Source of the DNA: Ciona savignyi
Taxonomy: Eukaryota; Chordata; Ascidiacea; Phlebobranchia; Cionidae
Assembly: GCA_000149265.1 (NCBI GenBank)
Contig: CH003386.1
Span: forward strand, 563,989 to 627,988
DNA length: 64,000 nucleotides
Direction: 5' to 3'
Each line of letters begins with the position of its first letter. The stretch's first letter is position 1. Both the position numbers and the translations under genes were made by a program. The notes below the pieces were generated by a model. It made no database searches, was not told where the DNA came from, and was given only the letters and a program-made list of their open reading frames with translations. Shown here piece after piece: positions 24,807 to 37,560 of this stretch.

Positions 24807-27800
24807 TTATTTGGACTTATTTTCATGTTCATCTGGATACTGTTGGTCAATAGGGGTGAGGCAGTAAAACACTCGGTTCCTTTTGGACTCAACCGATTTT
24901 TGAAAAAGCAGATCTGTTGCATGAAAGCCGTCGAGTAATCCACCACTGTAACACTGATCGAAACTGCATATAAAAAAAACAAAGTATACAGAGTCTAGTT
25001 TTTTTATATATGAAGAATAAACATTAAAATACCATATGAAATGCTAAAATTTGTTTCAAAATGTACATTAAACACTTTGCTTTCAATATGTGACTTGGAG
25101 ACGAGACAAAGGAAAGTGGATAAGTCATAACTTCCTTTAAGTTATCGCAATCTTTGACGGTGGATCAAAGTTTATATTACGTATTCACTCTTAAATAAAG
25201 TTCATTTGTTTTTCTTTGAACAATTTATTTAAAGATTTGATATATTTTCATATCATTGCGGCCAAGATTTGTTGTAAACATATTTTTTAATGTTTTTAAC
25301 AATTTACCTTTACAGAATTATTGCATGAATAAATAAAATCGCCCAAAACATCAATATGTTTTACGGAATAAGTTCTTGTCAAGTATATAACGAAACGTAC
25401 GACTCTATTTAAAGTTCGGTTGAATCGCTCTAAAATCGATTGCGATGTTGTTTTAGAGCTCTGTCAAGAGGATATTTATTTATTGGACCAAAAAGCTTGT
25501 CGAATTCTCTTTTTTGAAGCATAATTGGTTCATTTTGCAGCCCAATACTATATGCCAGACTATTACTTTTCATTGTGCTGTGTCCCTTTGTAGTTTTTTA
25601 GAGATAGGGAGAATAATTAGTTGAACGCCTCCTATATGCCAAACTAATACTTTTCATTGGGCTATGTCCTTTTAAAGTTTGACTTAAATCAGACAATTAT
25701 AATAAAAATGTTACCAGACTGGAGCGTAACCCCTTGTTAGAATGAACAGTATCTGTAACATTTAATTGATGTAATTAACTGTTGTTTTATTTAACCATAT
25801 GATGTACGCAGCCCGACCTGGCGGTTTTAGAGTGAGAATGACAGGAAATTATTAAGCTAGTATGGCATCTCGCCTCACACTGTTTTACAGGAAATTATTA
25901 CGAAATTTCAGAATTTCTCGGAAAAAACCTTGAAACGAAAACAATAATTAAAATTCATTTTACTGTGTGTTATACTAATTGTTTACGAAATGTGTTTAAA
26001 TACAGTTATTTTATTTTCCATTTAAACTCTTTTTCTTATTATTTTTTAGAAGAGAACAACAAATCTTGATCTTATAATATAAAAACATACCTGGTTTTTA
26101 AATATTTGTGCTTTATACTGTATATTGTGTAGTGTGCAAGAGGGCATCGTTAAAAACAAAAATATGTTACAACAAATCTTTAACGCAACGATATGAAAAT
26201 AAAACAAAGACCTACTGCTGATGGTGATAGTTGTGGTATTGAGGGGACGATAAAAATGGCAGATGGTAGTTGCTGTGATGAATGCTGGTTTCGACCTGCA
26301 CCCAAAATATCCACAACCATGTCAATGAAAGATGGGAACCGAGCAATACAGGAGGTAGGAAGTAGGGAACAAAATTCGAAAACTGAAATGCAGAAATGTT
26401 ACTAGTCAGACGGGTGGTTTGTTGTATAACACAGAGGTAAGAATTAAAATACGCAAAAATGTCGACCCTGTTCTTAAATAGGGTTCTAAAGACATAAATT
26501 CTGGATGTACTTTTAATGGGGTATTGACCACATTGTTTATGTCTGGCTGGTTAGCTTAAATGGGTTTCGGTGGTCTGCGGGCAACTGAAAGAATGTGCGA
26601 TCAAACATTAGCTGCTGGCTAAATGATTATGTCCTTGGGAAAGGCATTTATTTACTGGACCAGTAAATTGTTTCTACCAAAACTGCAGAAATCCCCCAAT
26701 CATTCACTTGACACTGCAAAAGTGGTATAACTCGTTGTTGGCAAGGTAATCTGACGATTGGGTCTGTAATGCCTGTTGCTATTTCCATTCACACGGATAA
26801 ATGATAACTAACTTTCGCCTACGTGTCTACATACCGGTAGATAATCAGCATAAACATTATGTGCTTCGGTAAACTGACCCTACTAAATAAAATTTAACTA
26901 ATGTTTTATTAATACAACATGAGAATTTTATATGTTAAATCTTACTATATGGTCAATTGGGTGCGAGTAAACAGCAGCAATGCTAACCGGTGCCTTCCAT
27001 TCGTGGTGCATTTTATGGAAGTACTTGTATATAGCTGGATGATGAAATAATCTGTAGAGAAATAAACGGGTTTATAAGAATATGGCAAATAAAACAAGGG
27101 GTTAATTAGTTTGTATTTTTATTTGATAGTAATATCTACAAGAATGTGTAAAAACAGTTTAAAATCTATTTGGTAACTTGTTTATTGTAAGAGGAAATTC
27201 TTTAATGTTTTTTTGCTAAAAATTATAATAACTGAAAATATGCACAACTGGTCATTTGAATGTTTTGCGGCGCAAGACATAGGAGTCTGTGATTTACCTT
27301 TCATAGATACGTAATGACTAAGATTGTAACACCAAAAAGAGCAGACTTATCCCCGAGACTTACTTTACCCAGGGGGCATATTATGAATAAAAGTATGGAT
27401 TATTCATTTTATAATATTTTTGGCCAATTTCCACCTCAGCTACACAGGGGCACAAGTAAGAATGCTTTAAATCATTTACCTGTGAAAATAGTAAAAGTCA
27501 ATCTCATTTATGTATCCAAATATAACATATAGAAGGTACATCTTCCACAGCGCAGGTACCGGTTGATCACATGACATGCCAGTGTACTTCATCACTGGAT
27601 ATATCAGGTAGATGAACGCACATGAGAGGAGCTCGTTAAAGTAAACCACAGCGCAACACCAGAGAAATCGACGTGGTTTCACCTGAAATAATAAAGTAGC
27701 CAGTCAGTGTTGTACACCTCCAAATTAAGCTATGTATATGGGTCCAATCAATCCTGCAAAAATCGGTTTAAGCCTGCCAAGCCTCAATTTATAAAAAATT

Positions 27801-29123
27801 TAATAGTCCGAACATAAACTATCGGCAGCTTTTGATACTCGCGTCGAATAATTGGGGAAACAAATGTATATTTCAACCCTTGTAAGTGCGCCTCTGGTAA
27901 ATTTCATTGCGCATTGTGCAATTATCTATTTGTGCTTTGATAGCCAAAATTATAAACGTAAAAAAACATTTTTTTTTTAATTATTTTTATAAAGCAGGGA
28001 TATATTTAACCAAACATTACGTAGCGGTGATGTGATTAATCATTCTCCAAGACTAAACCTAGCAAACAAAAATAATAAATCATCAGATTTTTAAACATGA
28101 GCACATTTACATTATTCAAGAAAAAAGGCACAAGCCTGCTCTTTTCAAGCATTTGCAAGTTCGAACAGGGACAACCAAGCATTATACAAGCGCTTAGCCA
28201 AAGAGTGTTTAAGAAATAGAGTTCACATGTTAGCTTTCCCAACTGTCATAAACATAATTGCTACCAAATATAATACTTTCTCTGTGAATGAATTTATTTT
28301 ACTAATTTATGAAAACTGGGGTGCTTATTTGATCGGGGCGACTGAGGCACCTTAGATACCCCTATTTTAACGACTATGCCTGTATAGATGTATACTATAC
28401 CGGAAAATGTTCGTCCTTATTAATTTTGTATTTGAACATCCATGCTGGTTTTCCTGTGTAATCAACGAACATGAAGAACAAATTACCGATCAAGAATGAT
28501 ATGAAATGAACCACAGATGTTCCTGTAGGATGGGGTAGGTTTTATACCATAGTCAACAAACAAATATTTTAGCAGTAAGCTTACACGATTTGTTGGCAAA
28601 GAGATATTTGTGATTTTTAAAACTTTATATTCCTGTTACCTTTTTAATGGGCTCTGGATCAGATTAACATTTATAAATGAAGTCACAAACAACTAATTTA
28701 TATGACTGTGGTGAGACAAATTGCAGGTAAGGCATTCAGTTTATTACATACAAAGTATTAATACAGTAATTGTTATCTCGTTATAACACCTTAGATATTC
28801 AGCTAAAAAGTTAATGGAGCCATGAATTGCACGCCCACAACACAATGGGTGTGTTACAGATAAGAATATTTTAAACATGACTTAAGGGTATTCGGTAAAC
28901 TTAATGATGGAGTCCTTTATGTATAACAACAACCAAACTTAATATGTGGACATAGGGGAAACTTCTATTTAAAAAAATATCTGCCGTTATAACAAATTTA
29001 AAGGTATTTCTTACCAAAAGTAAAGATCAATCTATCATCATGATCGAACAGTTCTAATATCTTCAACCACTGGTTATTCAGAAAGACATCCAGCAAGTTT
29101 ATGTATTCAAATATAAGTGACAT
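24807..29123 (-). CDS. FAXDC2-like fatty acid hydroxylase-family protein (gene C)
   Basis: Six minus-strand exons join in phase: 29015-29123, 28401-28522, 27480-27682, 26946-27051, 26216-26382 and 24807-24963. They encode 287 residues. Every exon length equals that of gene B, and long intron stretches also align, so B and C come from a recent tandem duplication. Histidine clusters are kept: FHRLFHH, HKMHH, HHSNYH, HNYHH. Differences include LF for LL after the first cluster and a changed residue at the exon 5/6 junction (QH instead of KF context). No internal stops occur, so the gene looks functional. The AATAAA found after gene B is not present at the matching site. Role inferred from family: membrane di-iron lipid hydroxylase. 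Confidence 0.9.
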
Positions 29124-29159
29124 TTAGTTGAATTGGACACTTAAATATTTGACATTTCT

Positions 29160-30798
29160 GTAATATTGCCAGATAAACTCAAAACTCTCCAAATTTTTAC
29201 TCTAAAATTTTGAGCTGATACTCCTTCGTTTATCGGCAACTTTACCCCAACATAACAGCTAGCAGATGCACAATCAACACCTTCACTTCACAAAGCACTG
29301 TTCCACTATTAGTAAACTTCACAGCTAAACAAAAATACCGTTACGCATTTTAGCACATGTTGCTTAAATGCTTTTAACCAAAAACAATGGGGAATCACCA
29401 CCCATTGGGGAATCACCAGCAAAACAATCGTTTAAAAACAATTTAAAAACAATGGGAGGCTACCACTACTCACATCCTGCCGCGCATAGAGCCCTAATAA
29501 TTGGTATACGTCATTAATATAGAATTTTACTTAGTATATGATTGCAATATGACTACAAATTTACAGCAGTCAATCAAAGATCTGACGAATTCGGGCGTCT
29601 GGGACGAATCTATGAACATAGGTTGATTTGGTGAAATTATATTATTCATAGGATGGAAAAATTTGGTATACAAATTCCCATTAGACATATATTTAATATA
29701 GCCTACAAAGGCGATTATATACGATTTTACTTCGTAAAGTTATAGCACCCCTGCTTTTTCCTTATTTATCTTTTGGTCGCGTATTGCTGTGGTAGGTATA
29801 GCACCCCTGCTTTTTCCTTATATATCTTGATCGCGTATTGCTGTTGTAGGGGCAGGCGCATTTGGCTGCTGCTAGTTGCTTTGGCCAAAAGTTCACCTTA
29901 GGCTGTCTTCCTCGTTGCAATGGTCGGTGGCTAACACTGATTTCTGATAGTGTCTACACTCTACATACATAGATCACACTGCAACTTCTTGTTTTTATTC
30001 GGCATTTCTGTAAGTTAGTTCATTCTGCTAGTTGTTTTTTTGGTTCATAAAATCACGACAATATATACCAAATAAATATAGGTCACGGGGACAGATAAGG
30101 TGTGGACGGCTATTTTATCTCTGTGAAATGGGTCGCGTTTGTAATAAAACAGCGGACATTGCACCAACTAAACTTACTGCAATGGGTCGTAAATACGACG
30201 CAAATAGTTTTCCAGTAATTCACACTTTAACATAGCACATAAGCAAAAATTATATAAAATCGAATTATGATCACAAATCGAACCAGCGATTCACGACATA
30301 GGCTAGGGGCGGGTGCATTTGGCTGCTGCTCGTCGCTTATAGCCAAAAGTTCACCTAAGGCTGTCTTTTCGTTGCAATGGTCGGTGGCTGCATAGAGCAC
30401 ACTGCAAATTTTTATTTTTATTCGGCATTTCTGTAGACTTGTTGTTTTTTTGTTGATAAAGTCACGACAAAATATACCAAATAAATATAGGTTACGAGAA
30501 CAGATGAGGTGACGCTAAAGATCGGACGAATTCGGGCGTCTCGGACGATCCTATGACCATTGGCCGATTTGGTGAACTTACAATATTCATAGGAGGGATT
30601 TTCCTATGGAGAACACTTCAAACAAAGCATAGAAGCCTGCAACAACTATACATGTGTAATACTGATGTTTTACCGTGTCAGATCAGGAGTAAATAAAGTT
30701 GTTTCCCGTCGGTGTAAAAATGTCAATTGGTCGGATATAATTTGCAATATAATTAAATGTAGCAATTCCTACCGTGTCTTTTGTTTTAAATATCACTA
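29160..30798. repeat. Gene-free block of local duplications
   Basis: Near 29215-29275 is a copy of the 11505 repeat. A roughly 60-bp unit with gcacccctgctttttcctta is duplicated in tandem near 29745-29845. A 230-260-bp block (gcatttggctgctgct through ccaaataaatataggt) occurs at 29848-30112 and again at 30303-30512. The motif gacgaattcgggcgtc with its surroundings occurs at 29580 and 30525. No coding signal was found. Confidence 0.7.
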
Positions 30799-31750
30799 TA
30801 GGGGAAAAGTGGGTAAAATGGGCCACGTGGGTAAAATGGGCCCCATCCAATTTTCAATATATTTTGAAGAATAAAATTTTCTGCAAGAACCAGTGTCAGT
30901 ATATCAACTTATGGAATCTCCAAACCGAAGTTTGAGCGTGAAATCACCAAACTCAATGTTTTCTGTAGTTATTTCGGTTTGAGAAGGTCTGAATCTAAAT
31001 TTGCAATTTTTGTTTTCTGCTAATATATAATAGAAAAGATCAAATACTAAAATAACTTTTACTGTAGTTAAATAGAACTATATAGCCTAGACCTACTTTT
31101 ACTGGTAGTAATAAAACTTCTTTTTTAAAGAATTTTTTATAGAGATTTTAAGTCGTATGTTGGCACCTGTCTAATATGGGCCCCCTATGTTCATTTGGTA
31201 ACTAACGGGGCTAGACTTAGCATTAACAGTACTAAAGGGCTAGACTTAGCACTAACAGTCATAATATGTGTTTCACAATAAACTAAACGGGTTTTCTAAA
31301 TGCTATTAATAACATGAATTGATAGTTATGCTTCCACTAAAGTAGCAAGGTGTTATTGCATTAGTATACTAGTAACTGGGTATTAAATAAAAAGTAATTG
31401 CTGTAATTCAAAGTGTTAAATTAAAAAAAAAAACTACATCATAAAAAGAAAAGTAATAACATTGTTTATATGGGAAGCGAATATTGATATTGTTATCTAG
31501 CGAAATGTTAATATCGAAAACGGGCCGGGGCCCATTTTAGACTGCACCCTTGTCTAAAATGGGCCACTAACGAAATATTTTTCTTTGTTGATAAAATATA
31601 TTTAACAAAAATTATTAGAAAGTTAACATGTTATGTGTGAAGACTTTGGTATTAGGTGACACCACACGAAAATCTTAAGTCCAGCGGGCTTTATATCAGT
31701 AAAAAATCCGATTTGCAACTAAAGGGCCCATTTTACCCACTCTTCCCCTA
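30799..31750. mobile_element. TA-flanked inverted-repeat element (Tc1/mariner-like MITE)
   Basis: The element spans 30801-31748 (948 bp) and is flanked by TA on both sides. Its ends are inverted repeats of about 24 bp: ggggaaaagtgggtaaaatg on the left and the complement of cattttacccactcttcccc on the right. Further copies of the gggcccatttta-type motif, in both orientations, lie inside. There is no transposase-like ORF. TA target duplication is typical of the Tc1/mariner group; assignment rests only on this. Confidence 0.75.
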
Positions 31751-33062
31751 CTGGTCGAAACACGGAAAACGAGTATATATTTTATTGTAAAGGCTATTGC
31801 AAAAATTATGAATGTCTCCGTTCTGTGGTTACGGTATTATAGTTGGTATTGCACCCTAAACTAATTAGCAATGTTCTTTTTTGAAACCTATATCTCGATC
31901 TCTCAGCCAAAATTGTACACAAAATTGTACAAAAAACTGCGTTAAAATATGCTTGGCAGACATATATTATTTTTGAAAAGTAGGATATGTTTATTTAAAT
32001 TAGACATAGTGCTAAGTCACATTCCCAAATCTAGTGAAAAAAGTCGTATAATATTTTTGTAGAGAAAACAGTCAAAAATCGCATTTTAGTGAATTATTTT
32101 CATATCGTAGTCTATAAGCCTGTTTAACTGTGTGCTTCGTTTTATTTAAATCGCAAAAAGATTACCGAAACCAGGCGTGCTGGCAATCTGTGCCAGGCAC
32201 GAACTGCTAAAGGCGGGAAATTATGCTTACTAAAATAACTGTTGTTTTCTGTTTATGAATTGTAAAGTGTCCACGCTCTATGACTTGTCGAATTAAGTCT
32301 TATCTTGAGTCACGAAGCAAATTACAACTGTAAATTGTAATCCTGGAATTTTGTGACCAATTATATACAAACACACTTGGTCAAACACCCAAAAATATGC
32401 CGCAAATTAGCTGTGAACAGAACTTTAATTGTCATAAAAAATACTACAACGTCGCCCACACTAGAAATTAATGCCCGCTTATTTCTTTGCGGAGTTGAGT
32501 TTTGGTAAGGAATGTGACAGCTGACAAGTAATATGCACACAGCTCCCTGACCTTTAAATGCCATTTGAATTCCATTTATTTAAAACATAACTTTTTTGGT
32601 ATATACAAACATACCAATATAAAAATGTATAAATAAACATATATAAATAAACAGACTTAAGCCTACACAAAAATAATTTTCATCGAGCGCAGAGCTGCAT
32701 GACTTTCAGTTTAATTTTCTAATTACGTAGGCAAGATTATGAAACTGAAAAATTAACACAAAATTCCCCACTTATTTCGGTAAACAATCCAAATATGATC
32801 ATAGGCATTGCGAAAAGAAGATTAATATACTTTGAATTGCTTATGTATAAAACGATTTTCTCCGCTTAGCTAATTAACGGCCTGGTTTGATTTTTTTGTT
32901 TCTTGTTAGTTTTCGTCACCCACATTCAACGAAAACAATTCTAATCAAAATATGGAGAGAATTTCATGCACAGACGAGCTCTCGTTGGCGGCATTAGCAC
33001 TTAATTTGTCACGATCGACCGCCTAATTGCCTTTCCAATTATAGCCAACGGCCAACCGCTCG
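31751..33062. other. Intergenic upstream of the vWA gene
   Basis: No gene seen. The last few hundred bases may contain the regulatory region of the vWA gene, but I cannot point to individual sites. Confidence 0.45.
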
Positions 33063-33070
33063 TATATAAA
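33063..33070 (+). promoter_or_regulatory. TATA box of the vWA gene
   Basis: TATATAAA lies about 132 bases upstream of the start codon and about 30 bases before a plausible transcription start near 33095. No other TATA-like site stands out nearby on this strand. Confidence 0.6.
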
Positions 33071-33201
33071 TTGAAGTGTTGTATCCCAAGTTGGCAGAAC
33101 GCCTCGACAAAAGTTAGGCATACTTAAATCGTTAATAATTGTCGTGGAAATTTTAACCTCCTATTTTATGCACTTTACAGAGAAAAACTGCATCGATAAA
33201 A

Positions 33202-36200
33202 ATGAAAATCGCTGTGGTAGTTGTACTTTGCTGTGCGCTGCAGGGGGCTGTTGGTCAATTCTCACTGTGGAACAGGCCAGGTTTTACTGGTAGGTCAACT
33301 TAAAATAATCAGCTATATTTGAAGTTGAATATTCGGGAAGTTAATAAAAATAACTTCTGTTTAGGAAGTTTAATCAATAACTTCTGTTTAGGAAGTTTAA
33401 TAAATAACTTCTAAATAACTTTTAGGTCTATTAATTAGTAGTTAAATTGTATTAAACTTCATCGAATTTTCCAGGGCAATTTGGGACCCGATATCCGCCT
33501 GTCACGTTTCCACATTTCACTAATCCACCACCAACCACTACTACGTCCACTACCACCAGAACTACAACACGAAGAACAAATGCTCCATGTGTTTACAAAG
33601 CATGGGGTAAGTGTTCGGCTGGTATGGATTCCTACAGAACCAGACAGCCGTTGGATCACCTAACGCATTGCACTCCACGTAAGTAGTTTATTCATTTTTT
33701 GACCCAGTTTTAAATAACGGCAAATGAAGCAAATCATGACATATGAACATTCGTTAAATGAGCTATTTAAAAAAAGATATAAATAATATAGCGGACGCGA
33801 CCGCAAAACTTTGGCAAAAAAACTATATATGGAAACAAAAATATGTGGAAACCAAATTAAAACTAAGACGATATAAGTAGACCTACAATAAAACCACGTC
33901 GCTTTGAACAACAGGAAACTTTCAAAATAAATCTTTCAACAGAGAGAGCGGCCTGCGAAGAGGGGGCAAAAATGGCCGCAAACTTTTTAGCAAGTTTCAG
34001 CACCCCTGGGACACCTACAGGCGCAAGTATAACTACCAGCGCCATCGACCCTGATGCGCGTGGAATTGCCCCCCTTGGGTCGTCTACTGGACGAGGAAAC
34101 CGAACGGGCTCAACATTAACAACAACAGCCAAAACCGTCAATTTCCAAAGGGTGTTATCACGAGTCACACCTATACGACAGTGCGGGGGCGATGCAAACA
34201 TGGGCAACTGTAACCCGCAAGGCAGAGTGAAGCGACAGGCGCCTAATTTCCCCGTAAGTCTTTATATTCTAGAAGAATATTTTAAAGTATTTTAAACTTA
34301 AATCATTTTACAGATTATACAAACCAAACGAGATGTGCTCTTGCTTCTGGATGAGAGCGGCAGCGTTGGTATCACAAGGTACTATACAAAAGTCAAACGG
34401 ATTGCTGCAGCCATTGTAGAAGGTATGCTTTTGCGTATGTTTTTAACAAACACACTTTATCTTAAAAAACACAATTCATATTCGTAAAATATCACTGAAT
34501 AAAATGTAACAATAAGAATTAATTTGACTCTTTAATATAGTGTAGTAATTTTACACTTGCAGATCTAAGTAAAACCATCGTTCTATTTCTAGTATTATGC
34601 CAAGACATAGCGGTCGCCCCGGACAAAACAAGAATAGCTGTGACATCATTTGACAGCCGAACCCACGATCACGTGAGACTGAACCAGTTTTTTCCGACCC
34701 AAGTCGCACTTGGCGGTTATATCAGATCAAACTCTGTCGGGTGAGCCACATTATTACTAGTTGTGGCTACATATTAGCATTTGTAGTAGCTTGTTTGGAA
34801 ATTGTCATGGTAAAATTGTAGGATAGAGAATAATTACCATTTATCACCGTGACAGGGAAAACGCAAGGTGCATTATCAAAATGGCCGATGTTAGTTTGTC
34901 TCATCTTTGGGTTATTAAAGCTAGTGCAGTGTGTTCAATATGATTAAGACGCTGTTGCTGTTCAAGTTCAGTCCATTAATACACTGGGTGCAGGCCACTG
35001 CCGCGAAAAACCTTCCACACACTATAAGATAGCTACCAGGTAGTTTCGATCCTGGATTTGTAAGCGCGGTGTAAATGTAGTCTTACAAAACAACATCACT
35101 GGTCATGAAGTACTAAACCCATCGACTGTCTTGTTTATGGTATGGTGTTCTAAACTGTTTAATTTGTCCAACTGCAGTTACAACTATTGGACGTCCCATC
35201 GAACATGCTTGGTCGATGCACTTATCCACGCTTATGAGGTGATGAGCTCTACAACCAACGGTGGCAGGAGATTCCAGCCAAACGTGGAACAAGACATCAT
35301 ACTAATCACTGACGGGTAAGATAAGTACAGAAACAGCAACAAAACCGCGCAAAAATATAAAATAAAAGCAAAAGGGGGTGAAAACTGCACATGAAACGGG
35401 GTTAGTGTTCGGAATAGTGACCTGGTTGAGGTTGGAAGCTGCGTTAAAGTTATTCAACTTATAATGTACATTTTTCCTCGTTTCTTCCTTCTATCATACT
35501 TTATAAAATCTCTTTTCAATCGTACTTTTATATTTTAAAATAAGCGTACCCATTTGAATGGAAGGGTCAGGTCTTGTAGGAGAATAGATTCCACGTGCCC
35601 ACAGCGACAAATTACAGAAATAAAAATTTCTTTTTTTTTCAATGACAAGATTAGGCCTACTCTAAATAAATCTCTTTTTATAAAATAACATGAAAAAACT
35701 ACCTTTCAGGTGTGCCAACTGCCATACCTACGGCGTTTCCGTCGAACAGCTGTTGCAAAATCTTGCCGACTTTTTCGTCCAAGAAGGCGTCCATATTTAC
35801 GTAATCGGTGTAGGCCTGAACCACGCCTGCAGAAATAAACTGAGGGTAAGAAAATAAATCTTTTTAGTTAAAAGAACATTAGTCTTAGTTGTACAATAGA
35901 CAAAAGCGTAAATTTTACGTGATTTTTTACATCAATGTACAAGCTCCACTTACCACAGTCAAGTTTTAAACTATTGCCGAGCCTAAATATTTTTCTATAT
36001 TGCAGCCTTAATAATACCTTTTTTATCGTAGCCTTAATATGGTCTTTCATTTCCGTAGCATTAATGTTGTCTTTCCTAGATTCTCGCCCAAGGAGGTCGC
36101 TGTTTCCATTTCTTCTTCTTAAACAGTTGGGATTATGACGTTAACAATTTCATCCAGCAATTAGAGTTCCCGCCAGCTAACAGTTGCCTCGCACTGTTTG

Positions 36201-36238
36201 AAAGTCCAACCCAGCAGTGCCTTCCGTCAGGCCGTTAA
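33202..36238 (+). CDS. Secreted von Willebrand factor A-domain protein
   Basis: Eight exons join in phase: 33202-33289, 33475-33678, 33943-34253, 34314-34422, 34593-34740, 35178-35315, 35710-35845 and 36080-36238. They encode 430 residues. Residues 1-18 form a signal peptide (MKIAVVVVLCCALQGAVG). A threonine-rich linker follows, then a cysteine-containing segment with YKAWGKCSAGMDSYRTRQP that resembles part of a thrombospondin type 1 repeat. A dibasic RVKR (192-195) just before the A domain fits furin-type cleavage. The vWA domain has the metal site DESGS at 214-218, a threonine in HRTCLVDAL, and ITDG ending near 333. The protein ends in a short cysteine-containing tail. It should be extracellular and bind a ligand or matrix partner through the A domain. 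The partner is unknown. Confidence 0.9.
34850..35085 (-). repeat. Old diverged SINE in intron 5 of the vWA gene
   Basis: Weak but ordered similarity to the GGATA-tailed SINE: agctagtgcagtgtgttcaa, then ccattaatacactgggtgca, then a head-like tagtttcgatcctgg. It lies antisense to the gene. Confidence 0.55.
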
Positions 36239-36297
36239 AATTGTCGTGTATACTTGTACCTATCGTTTGTTGTTCTCCAGAAACTTGCAAGCAGTTT

Positions 36298-36303
36298 AAT
36301 AAA
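36298..36303 (+). terminator. PolyA signal of the vWA gene
   Basis: AATAAA lies 60 bases after the TAA stop of the vWA gene. Confidence 0.75.
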
Positions 36304-36470
36304 GAATGTGTTTACCAATAAGAGTATTAAAATTTAGAACATAGAGTGAAAAAATTGTTTCTGGTCGAATATTTTGATCGTAATTTTAAAGGGGATCGAT
36401 CCACTCTACAAACTGATTTGTGTGTATATTTTTATTGTTTTGTTCACGTCACACACTATAAATTGTGCAG

Positions 36471-36770
36471 GATAGGAGGATAGGATATTCATTTTTATCC
36501 CCGTGAATGGGAAAACCAAGGGAGATATCACACGGGCAATCGTCAGATCACCTCGCGCCCATCGTCGGGTTACCGGAGCTATTGCAGTGTGTTGTATATG
36601 ATAGATACGTTCCTTCAATTTGCTAGAACCCATTAATCCGCTGGGTTCAGGCAATGTCTGTAAAGTGCCTTGCCCAAAGACACAACCGAATAGCTAGCGA
36701 CCAGTTTCGGACCTGCAACATTTCGATTGAAAGACCACGCACTTAACCGCTAGACCAACGGGCCGGACAT
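36471..36770 (-). repeat. Full-length GGATA-tailed tRNA-derived SINE with target duplication
   Basis: This is the reference copy in the window. A 9-bp direct repeat ATTGTGCAG flanks it at 36462-36470 and 36771-36779. Read on the minus strand it starts with a tRNA-like head. The A box lies in gttggtctagcggttaag and the B-box region in ggtccgaaactgg. A body of about 200 bp follows. The tail is made of TATCC repeats (ggataggaggataggata on the plus strand). The TATCC tail, in place of poly(A), sets the family apart from the copy at 7224. No ORF is present, so mobility depends on a LINE partner. Confidence 0.92.
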
Positions 36771-37329
36771 ATTGTGCAGTTGGGTTTAAACTTTTAAAAG
36801 GTTCAGCTAGCATAGTCACGATGTGCAAGAATCTAACAAGCTATAGACATTTTTACTAAACATTAATAAAATCATGTAGGCAATGAAATACAGCAAGTTA
36901 ACCAGTAGGTAACCTGGAGTACAGTCTCAATGTGGTTTTGAATAGTGTTGGTTAACACGTAACTTACAGTTCTTAGAATAAAGTCATGCTTAAGTTTTAC
37001 AAGTAAAACTAAAACAATAACACTGATGTTAAACCAAGTTTATGTTGCTTTCAATCGTGCATCCATATGAGTGACGGTCGTTGTTCAACAAACAACATTT
37101 AAATAGAATGACCAAAGTGGAAAACCACATTCATTTCGGCCGCGAAACTATTAAATGATTTACGGTAGCGGTATTAAAAACGACAGCGTATAACAACTTT
37201 CGAAACAGGAAGCCATAAACATCACAGGCAACAAAGCATCGGCGACGGAGGATATCGCAGGGTAGCATATACTCCGGTTGGTATGCACACATGAGGCGCT
37301 ATGGGGGAAGCTAAGACAAAATATTCGTG

Positions 37330-37560
37330 GTAATCCCCGTGAATTAAAAAATGCAATGGGCGTTTAACAAACAGGCAATCGTCAGATGGTCTTACTCTTA
37401 CCGTGGGGTTACCGGGGCTATTGTAGTGTGTTGTGTACGATTTGGACGTTCCTGCATATTGGTAGAACGCACCATTCCACCAGATATATATAGGAAATGT
37501 CTCTTAAGGGCCCTGCGCAAGGATACACCCGACTAGCTAGCTCAGAACCGGTAATGGGCT
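37330..37560 (-). repeat. Diverged SINE copy
   Basis: Shares aatccccgtgaatt, aggcaatcgtcagat, gggttaccggggctattgta and acccgactagctagct with the family. Head and tail are eroded. Confidence 0.75.

Noticed and set aside
33863..34207. 114-codon minus-strand ORF
   Set aside because: It is the shadow of exon 3 of the vWA gene, which is supported by splice sites and phase on the plus strand.
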